DNA of 8,218 bases from Acidobacteriota bacterium (GTDB taxonomy: Bacteria > Acidobacteriota > Terriglobia > Terriglobales > Acidobacteriaceae): positions 1 to 8,218 of the forward strand of contig JAEYQK010000010.1 in the NCBI GenBank assembly GCA_023410055.1, written 5' to 3'. Positions 4,374-8,218 of the stretch are shown here, one piece after another. A program made the translations under genes and the position numbers. Positions within the stretch are counted from its first letter, which is position 1. The number at the start of each line of letters is the position of its first letter. The notes below the pieces were generated by a model, which was not told the origin of the DNA, did not search any database, and saw only the letters and a list, made by a program, of their open reading frames with translations.

Positions 4374-5174
4374 TTACCTTGCTGCTGCCCTTCGCTTCGG
4401 CTGCGTTCCGAGGATTTTAGTTTTCAGCTCTGGCGGAAGCGTTTCGCATGCTGTTCTGAGCACAAGTCGCGGAGCACGGTCGCGGGTCGTCATCAGGTAA
4501 GGAACGGTTTTTTCGCGGTTGTACTTGGCAGCTTCTCGGAGCAGCCAGCCGAGTCCTTTTTGGACCATATCGTCCTTGTCGGACAGCAGCATCTCCGACA
4601 CGCGGACGATCTCGTCGAAGAACATCTGTCGGCGATTGCCGCGAAGCAGAGCCACGGCTGCGGCGCGACGATGCCAGCGGTCGCGCGACTTGGCCCAGCG
4701 AAAGACGGATGGAAGGTATGAGCGCACCCTCCCCTGCGGGGAAGGGTGCGGCACCCGCTGTGTTGTTCGTTTCGCGGAAGTGGGTCCGGCGATCATTGGT
4801 CCGATGAGGTATTGGACGAGTGCATCGTGATCGGCCCAGCTGCATATGCGCGAAAGCCAGGACTCGAACAGCTTGAATTCTTTCTTGCCGAACTCAGGAA
4901 CCGACTTCTGCAAGATGAGAACGGCCATGCCTTTCTCTTCCAGCACTTCACTGTCAAACAGCTTGTCAGCTACTTGGACGAGATAGTCGAGGCCGCAATC
5001 ATGAAGCAAGACCTTGCGGAAGCGAGCAGCCAGCTTTCGGAGATCGTCGGTGTACCAGCCGTGCGACTTGATTTGCTCTTTGAAGAACCACTGCACCTCG
5101 GCGCTGTGCGGGGCGGATCCGCCGTCCTTGAGCACGCGGCGTATGTGCGCGGCCATGTAGGCGGGAGATTTCAT
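4374..5174 (-). CDS. AlkD-like DNA alkylation repair protein
   Basis: This 266-residue protein is an all-helical HEAT-like repeat protein of the AlkC/AlkD DNA glycosylase superfamily, which excises N3- and N7-alkylated purines. Recognisable blocks are WYTDDLRKLAARF (40-52), EKGMAVLILQK (80-90), ICSWADHDALVQYLIGPMIA (110-129), RWAKSRDRWHRRAAAVAL (159-176) and MVQKGLGWLLREAAK (203-217). W113, D117 and W210 are plausible counterparts of the DNA-contacting Trp109, Asp113 and Trp187 of Bacillus cereus AlkD. The last pair is about 23 residues further apart here, matching an extra segment around 130-156 that contains a DNA palindrome. Start: ATG 5174 gives a normal N-terminus but has no Shine-Dalgarno. 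An upstream ATG at 5210 overlaps the transporter stop as TGATG and would add 12 residues encoded by a heptamer repeat. Last gene of the operon. Confidence 0.82.
   Translation of the reverse strand: MKSPAYMAAHIRRVLKDGGSAPHSAEVQWFFKEQIKSHGWYTDDLRKLAARFRKVLLHDCGLDYLVQVADKLFDSEVLEEKGMAVLILQKSVPEFGKKEFKLFESWLSRICSWADHDALVQYLIGPMIAGPTSAKRTTQRVPHPSPQGRVRSYLPSVFRWAKSRDRWHRRAAAVALLRGNRRQMFFDEIVRVSEMLLSDKDDMVQKGLGWLLREAAKYNREKTVPYLMTTRDRAPRLVLRTACETLPPELKTKILGTQPKRRAAAR
4724..4749. repeat. Palindromic element inside alkD coding sequence
   Basis: GCACCCT (4724-4730) pairs with AGGGTGC (4743-4749), and CCCC (4731-4734) with GGGG (4738-4741), around a TGC loop with a single bulged A at 4742. The 11-bp stem encodes residues 142-151 (PHPSPQGRVR) of the AlkD-like protein without breaking the frame. 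It looks like an intergenic-type palindrome captured in a coding sequence. Confidence 0.65.
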
Positions 5175-5175
5175 T

Positions 5176-5210
5176 GAGTTGTGAGTCTCGAGTTTTGAGT
5201 TTCGAGTCAT
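5176..5210. repeat. Heptameric tandem repeat, GAGTYNY-like
   Basis: GAGT occurs at 5176, 5183, 5190, 5197 and 5204, five units with an exact 7-bp period and C or T at the fifth position. A sixth GAGT at 5215 is out of phase. The array fills the gap between the transporter stop (5212-5210) and the alkD ATG at 5174, the place where a ribosome site would normally be. Confidence 0.75.
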
Positions 5211-6544
5211 CAGGAGTTCGCTGACACGGCGACGTTCGGCTCAGTTGCTGGTTGCTGCGGCTGCACGAAGCGGTCATAGATCCACAGCAGGATTGCCGTC
5301 ACGAGGCCGACGGCGCTGACGGTCCACCAGATGCGCTCGGGGCGATGCTGCACTTCTCCGAAGTGGTGGATCAGTACGCCCGCGAATTTGCCTGCGACGA
5401 TCGATCCGATGCCGATGGGCAGGAAGGCGAATCCCATGTAGGTGCCTTGCTGTCCGGGTGGCGCCAGGCGCGAGATGTACTCGTAATAGCGCGGAGACTG
5501 GATGATCTCACCGAGTGCGAGTACGGCGAGCGCTATGAGGGCCACTCCCCAAAGCTGCGTGTTGCCGAGATGGAACATGCTGCGTCCGCCGCGGTCGAGC
5601 ACGACAACCAGCCAGGCAAGCGAGGAGACAAGTGTGCCGAGTGTGATGGCGTGAAACGCACGTAGCTTGCGGGTGGCGATGCTGATCAGCACGGTGAAAG
5701 CGATAACCACGAGCGGGTCGGCGATTAGCGTGAGTTCGGTATCGACGTTCGGGTTGATGAAGTCGTGAATGTAGATCGGCAGAATGATGTACTGCTGCCA
5801 GAAGACGATCCAGTATCCGGAGAAGATGATCAGGAACAGCATGAAGCGCCAGTTGGTGATGACGGTGCCGAAGTTCCGCGCAACCTGGCGCAGTGTCGGG
5901 ACTTCCTGGCCGGCTTCGCGGCGCGGCTCCTTGAAGAAGATCAGCACGGCGAAGAACATCAACAGTACGCTGACTGACGCTACGATGAATACCTTCTCAA
6001 CTGCCATGTGACTGCGAACGGTCGAGGCGACGTAGGGGCCGGCGGTGGAACCGATGTTCACCAGCGTGTAGTAAATCGAGTAGCCGATTGAGCGAACGTT
6101 CTCTTTGGAGGCTCGGGCCGTCGTGCCGACAACGCAGGGCTTCACCAGCGCGATACCAAAGGCAGGCAAGAGCAATATGACGGCGGCCAGTGGTACGAGT
6201 GGAACTGCGTGGCGCACGCCGCCCATCCACGGAGCGCCGAGCGAGCCCATGAGGAAGTAAGCGCAGGTCAGGATGAAGTACGCGAGCGATAGAGCGCGAC
6301 GGAAGCCTAAGCGATCGGCCACGGTTCCGCCGAAGATTGCCAGGAACCATACCGCGCCGCCGAACAGCCCCGCGAGCGTGGTTGCGGTTTCTACGGGCAG
6401 TTCCAAACCTTCGTGCAAATAACGGGCAAGCGAGGCAAAAGCGGCGTAGTACGACAGGCGCTCGAAGATCTCGCTGATGTTGGCGACCCAAAAGGGACGC
6501 TCGAAGCCAGTGCGAATGTCCTGCCAGCGTTGGGCGAAGCTCAA
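5210..6544 (-). CDS. POT/PTR2-family MFS peptide transporter
   Basis: The 444-residue protein has about 12 hydrophobic segments and the marks of proton-coupled oligopeptide transporters. EIFERLSYYA (25-34) in TM1 matches the POT signature ExxERFxYYG with L and A at two positions. GGTVADRLGFRR (72-83) is the MFS loop 2-3 motif, and IYYTLVNIGSTAGP (157-170) corresponds to the POT FYxxINxGSL motif in TM5. A later block, GEIIQSPRYYEYISRLAP (345-362), also fits. It should import di- or tripeptides with protons at the inner membrane; substrate is not determined by sequence. Length is slightly under the usual 450-500. The start is TTG (6544-6542), supported by AGGGAG (6556-6551) at 6 nt. It follows the DUF167 gene after 24 nt and its stop overlaps a possible alkD start. 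Confidence 0.82.
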   Translation of the reverse strand: MSFAQRWQDIRTGFERPFWVANISEIFERLSYYAAFASLARYLHEGLELPVETATTLAGLFGGAVWFLAIFGGTVADRLGFRRALSLAYFILTCAYFLMGSLGAPWMGGVRHAVPLVPLAAVILLLPAFGIALVKPCVVGTTARASKENVRSIGYSIYYTLVNIGSTAGPYVASTVRSHMAVEKVFIVASVSVLLMFFAVLIFFKEPRREAGQEVPTLRQVARNFGTVITNWRFMLFLIIFSGYWIVFWQQYIILPIYIHDFINPNVDTELTLIADPLVVIAFTVLISIATRKLRAFHAITLGTLVSSLAWLVVVLDRGGRSMFHLGNTQLWGVALIALAVLALGEIIQSPRYYEYISRLAPPGQQGTYMGFAFLPIGIGSIVAGKFAGVLIHHFGEVQHRPERIWWTVSAVGLVTAILLWIYDRFVQPQQPATEPNVAVSANS

Positions 6545-6568
6545 GAGAGACTCCCTATTAAGCCTGAA

Positions 6569-6868
6569 TCACTGCAAATTGTTTGCGCGCAACAACTGCT
6601 CAACCTGGGCGGCCGTTCGGCCCTGTACGCGAATGACCTTCTGACGCCCGGTCTCACCAGCGGCTATCGTAACCGAGGAACGCGGAACGTCCAATACTTC
6701 GGCCAGGAACTTGATGCAGGCATCGTTGGCCTTACCCTCAACCGGAGGTGCAGTCAACGCGACCTTGATTGCATCGCCGACCTCGCCGGTGATGGCGTTC
6801 TTCTTCGCCCGCGGGTGGACCTTCACGCTGAAGGTCGCGCCCTGGGCGGTGTCGCGAATCGGAATCAT
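6569..6868 (-). CDS. yggU: DUF167 (YggU) family protein
   Basis: A 99-residue protein with the DUF167 pattern: VKVHPRAKKNAITGEVGDAIKVALTAPPVEGKAN near the N-terminus, then FLAEVLDVPRSSVTIAAGETGRQKVIRV. The conserved P-x-(A/S)-K-x-N, AP-P-V-E-G-K-A-N and G-x-x-x-R-x-K elements are all present. The fold is known from structures, but the molecular function is not. Its stable place beside yggS is typical. The ATG lies 2 nt after the stop of the membrane protein gene and has only a weak GGGG upstream, so coupled translation is likely. Confidence 0.88.
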   Translation of the reverse strand: MIPIRDTAQGATFSVKVHPRAKKNAITGEVGDAIKVALTAPPVEGKANDACIKFLAEVLDVPRSSVTIAAGETGRQKVIRVQGRTAAQVEQLLRANNLQ

Positions 6869-6870
6869 CG

Positions 6871-7197
6871 TCAGCCCCAGATGGCAAATGCGAGTTCGAT
6901 GACGGCCACGACGAGCAGTATCGGGACCTGAAGGTTCTCACGCAACATCGAGTGCAGCGAGTATGTAAGCGCGCCGCTCGACGCAACCACGACGATGTTG
7001 GCGAAACTCGAAGTGAACTTGATGAGGCCCTTCGGCGTTTGTGCGCGCGATATGTTGATGAATCCTGCCAGAATGATAATGATCACGCCGGAGTAGGCAG
7101 ACAGGGATGAGAACCCGTGTCCGCGAAAGATAAAGAAGGCGTGAACCACGCCGAGGATCACCATGATCCAGCCAAATATCTGGTCAACGACTTTCAT
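6871..7197 (-). CDS. Small four-helix membrane protein
   Basis: A 108-residue hydrophobic protein with four probable transmembrane segments at 8-25, 34-50, 60-82 and 90-107, short loops and no signal peptide or recognised motif. It occupies the position between yggS and yggU where many bacteria carry yggT. It lacks the features I expect of YggT (an RxxxSW-like segment followed by an EPxLxPxRR-type loop), so it is probably unrelated. The ATG overlaps the yggS stop as ATGA, and GGGAG (7210-7206) at 8 nt is a good ribosome site. It is co-transcribed with yggS and the DUF167 gene; function unknown. Confidence 0.75.
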   Translation of the reverse strand: MKVVDQIFGWIMVILGVVHAFFIFRGHGFSSLSAYSGVIIIILAGFINISRAQTPKGLIKFTSSFANIVVVASSGALTYSLHSMLRENLQVPILLVVAVIELAFAIWG

Positions 7198-7901
7198 TCA
7201 GGTTTCTCCCGGTTTCCAAAAATGGCGGTGCCGACGCGAACACAGGTAGAGCCTTCCTCGATCGCTACCTCGAAATCATGCGACATGCCCATGGACAACA
7301 CGTTCATCGATAGTGCGGGTAAATGTCTGCTCGCCAATTCATCACGAAGCTGCCGCAGTCTGGCGAAGTAAGGACGTGATTGCTCGGGATCATCAGTAAA
7401 CGGCGGAATCGTCATCAGTCCGCGGAAGCGGAGATTGGCGAGGCGCGGTGCCGCAGAAAGAATTTGCTCCAGTTCGTCGGAGTCAGGTGCGACTCCAGCT
7501 TTTTGCTGTTCGCCGCCGACGTTGACTTCAATCAGGACCGGCAGCGTCTTTCCCACTTTGCCTGCTGCTTCGTTAAGGCGTTCAGCAAGACGAAGCGAAT
7601 CCACAGAATCGACGGCGTCGAAGAGTTCGGCTGCTTTAGCCGACTTGTTCGATTGCAGATGACCGATGAGATGGAATTCGAGTCCAGGAAGAGACTGCAA
7701 GGCCACGCACTTGCCTACGAACTCCTGGACGCGGCTCTCGCCGAAGAGGCGTTGTCCTGCGGCGTACGCTTCGTGGACGGCCTCGGCAGGGAACGTCTTG
7801 CTGACCGCCATTAGCGCGACGCTAGACGGACTGCGTCCGGCACGAGCGGCGGCGGTTGCGATGCGTTCGCGCACAAATGCCAAATTATCTGCGATGGACA
7901 T
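7194..7901 (-). CDS. yggS: YggS/PROSC family pyridoxal-phosphate homeostasis protein
   Basis: This 235-residue protein is a full-length, single-domain alanine-racemase-like TIM barrel that binds pyridoxal 5'-phosphate and buffers its cellular level without a known catalytic reaction. The PLP lysine is K35 in LMAVSKTFP. Other family blocks are LFGESRVQE (where N is more usual than S), FHLIGHLQSNK, VLIEVNVGGEQQKAG, FRGLMTIPP and the C-terminal signature LSMGMSHDFEVAIEEGSTCVRVGTAIFG. The ATG at 7901 has no Shine-Dalgarno. An extended -10 lies 7 nt upstream, pointing to a leaderless message. It is the first gene of the five-gene operon and overlaps the next gene by 4 nt. Confidence 0.95.
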   Translation of the reverse strand: MSIADNLAFVRERIATAAARAGRSPSSVALMAVSKTFPAEAVHEAYAAGQRLFGESRVQEFVGKCVALQSLPGLEFHLIGHLQSNKSAKAAELFDAVDSVDSLRLAERLNEAAGKVGKTLPVLIEVNVGGEQQKAGVAPDSDELEQILSAAPRLANLRFRGLMTIPPFTDDPEQSRPYFARLRQLRDELASRHLPALSMNVLSMGMSHDFEVAIEEGSTCVRVGTAIFGNREKPE

Positions 7902-7908
7902 CGCAAAC

Positions 7909-7917
7909 AGCTTAGCA
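7909..7917 (-). promoter_or_regulatory. Probable extended -10 of the yggS operon
   Basis: On the minus strand TGCTAAGCT (7917-7909) fits the extended -10 pattern TGNTANNNT. Seven bases separate it from the yggS ATG, so the transcription start should fall at or next to the A of ATG. The 48-nt gap to the preceding gene leaves room for a promoter; no good -35 was seen. Confidence 0.45.
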
Positions 7918-7949
7918 GAACCGAATTCCTGAGACGACGGAAAGAAGGA

Positions 7950-8218
7950 TTAGGCCGCCGGTGCCATGGAGCGTTGTGCTGCCTGCTGTATGAAACGCTT
8001 CATAACCGTTGCCCACATTACGCGCTTACGGATGGCACTTTCCTTCACGTTGCGACCATTAGCGAACATGCTGAGCAGAGCTTTCATCTTTAGAACGCGC
8101 AACACGCCTTGCTCGTTGAGATCCGCCCCGTAAGCGGACAGGAATTCCTCCTGAACTTGTCCTGTGATGTTGCGATTGCAGAAAGGATATTTTTCGAGCG
8201 CTTCCACACAGGCCAGGA
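7950..8218 (-). CDS. C-terminal fragment of unidentified protein
   Basis: The frame is open to the right window edge and ends at TAA 7952-7950, giving 89 complete codons, so this is the 3' end of a longer gene. An internal GTG at 8207 is not a convincing start because the reading continues upstream (LAC before VEALEKYPFC). The fragment is helical and basic: YPFCNRNITGQVQEEFLSAY, then a stretch with LRVLKMKALLSMF and RKRVMWATVMKRFI. The layout recalls the C-terminal helices of aminoglycoside phosphotransferase/choline kinase-fold proteins, but no catalytic motif is in view and the assignment is weak. It is followed by yggS after 48 nt. Confidence 0.5.
   Translation of the reverse strand, partial: LACVEALEKYPFCNRNITGQVQEEFLSAYGADLNEQGVLRVLKMKALLSMFANGRNVKESAIRKRVMWATVMKRFIQQAAQRSMAPAA

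Noticed and set aside
5174..5210. ATG at 5210 as the annotated start of alkD
   Set aside because: The extra residues come wholly from the heptamer repeat; kept as an alternative because the TGATG overlap could allow coupled initiation.
6413..6931. A 172-codon plus-strand ORF across the DUF167 and transporter genes
   Set aside because: Antisense shadow of two well-supported genes.

Overview
The window looks like a chromosomal segment of an Acidobacteriota (Terriglobia-like) bacterium. This is inference from gene content: a characteristic aminopeptidase P N-terminus, a DUF2934 protein, the yggS/DUF167 cluster, moderately GC-rich coding DNA, and intergenic 7-bp-period repeats. No rRNA, tRNA, insertion sequence or CRISPR array was seen.

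Layout. (1) Positions 1-550, minus: the N-terminal third or so of an M24/aminopeptidase P-like protein that runs off the left edge. (2) Positions 551-998: a gene-free but structured stretch with two arrays of 7-bp period, a strong G-quadruplex motif on the minus strand and a GNRA-capped hairpin. (3) Positions 999-1690, minus: a HigBA-type toxin-antitoxin pair, toxin first, with a palindrome and near-consensus promoter at the toxin start. (4) Positions 1983-2864, plus: a divergent PD-(D/E)XK-superfamily protein in more AT-rich DNA, followed by a hairpin/REP-like element. Blocks 3 and 4 look like a small acquired accessory segment. (5) Positions 3079-3900, plus: a seven-helix membrane protein of unknown function. 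(6) Positions 4082-4282, plus: a small DUF2934 protein, facing the operon below across a hairpin. (7) Positions 7901-4374, minus: a tight five-gene operon, in transcription order yggS (PLP homeostasis), a small four-helix membrane protein, DUF167/yggU, a POT-family peptide transporter, and an AlkD-like DNA alkylation repair protein. (8) Positions 7950-8218, minus: the C-terminal end of a gene entering from the right.

How the genes work together. In the operon, yggS and its neighbour overlap by ATGA, the next junction has a 2-nt gap, and the transporter stop overlaps a possible alkD start as TGATG, so translational coupling is likely throughout. The yggS promoter appears to give a leaderless or almost leaderless message. 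The yggS-membrane-yggU order is classical, but the membrane protein does not look like YggT. The toxin-antitoxin pair is probably autoregulated through the palindrome over its promoter.

The most unusual signals are the heptameric repeats (one sits between the transporter and alkD genes), an in-frame palindrome inside alkD that seems to explain about 23 extra residues, the G-quadruplex motif, and a toxin promoter whose predicted start point falls at or after the toxin start codon.
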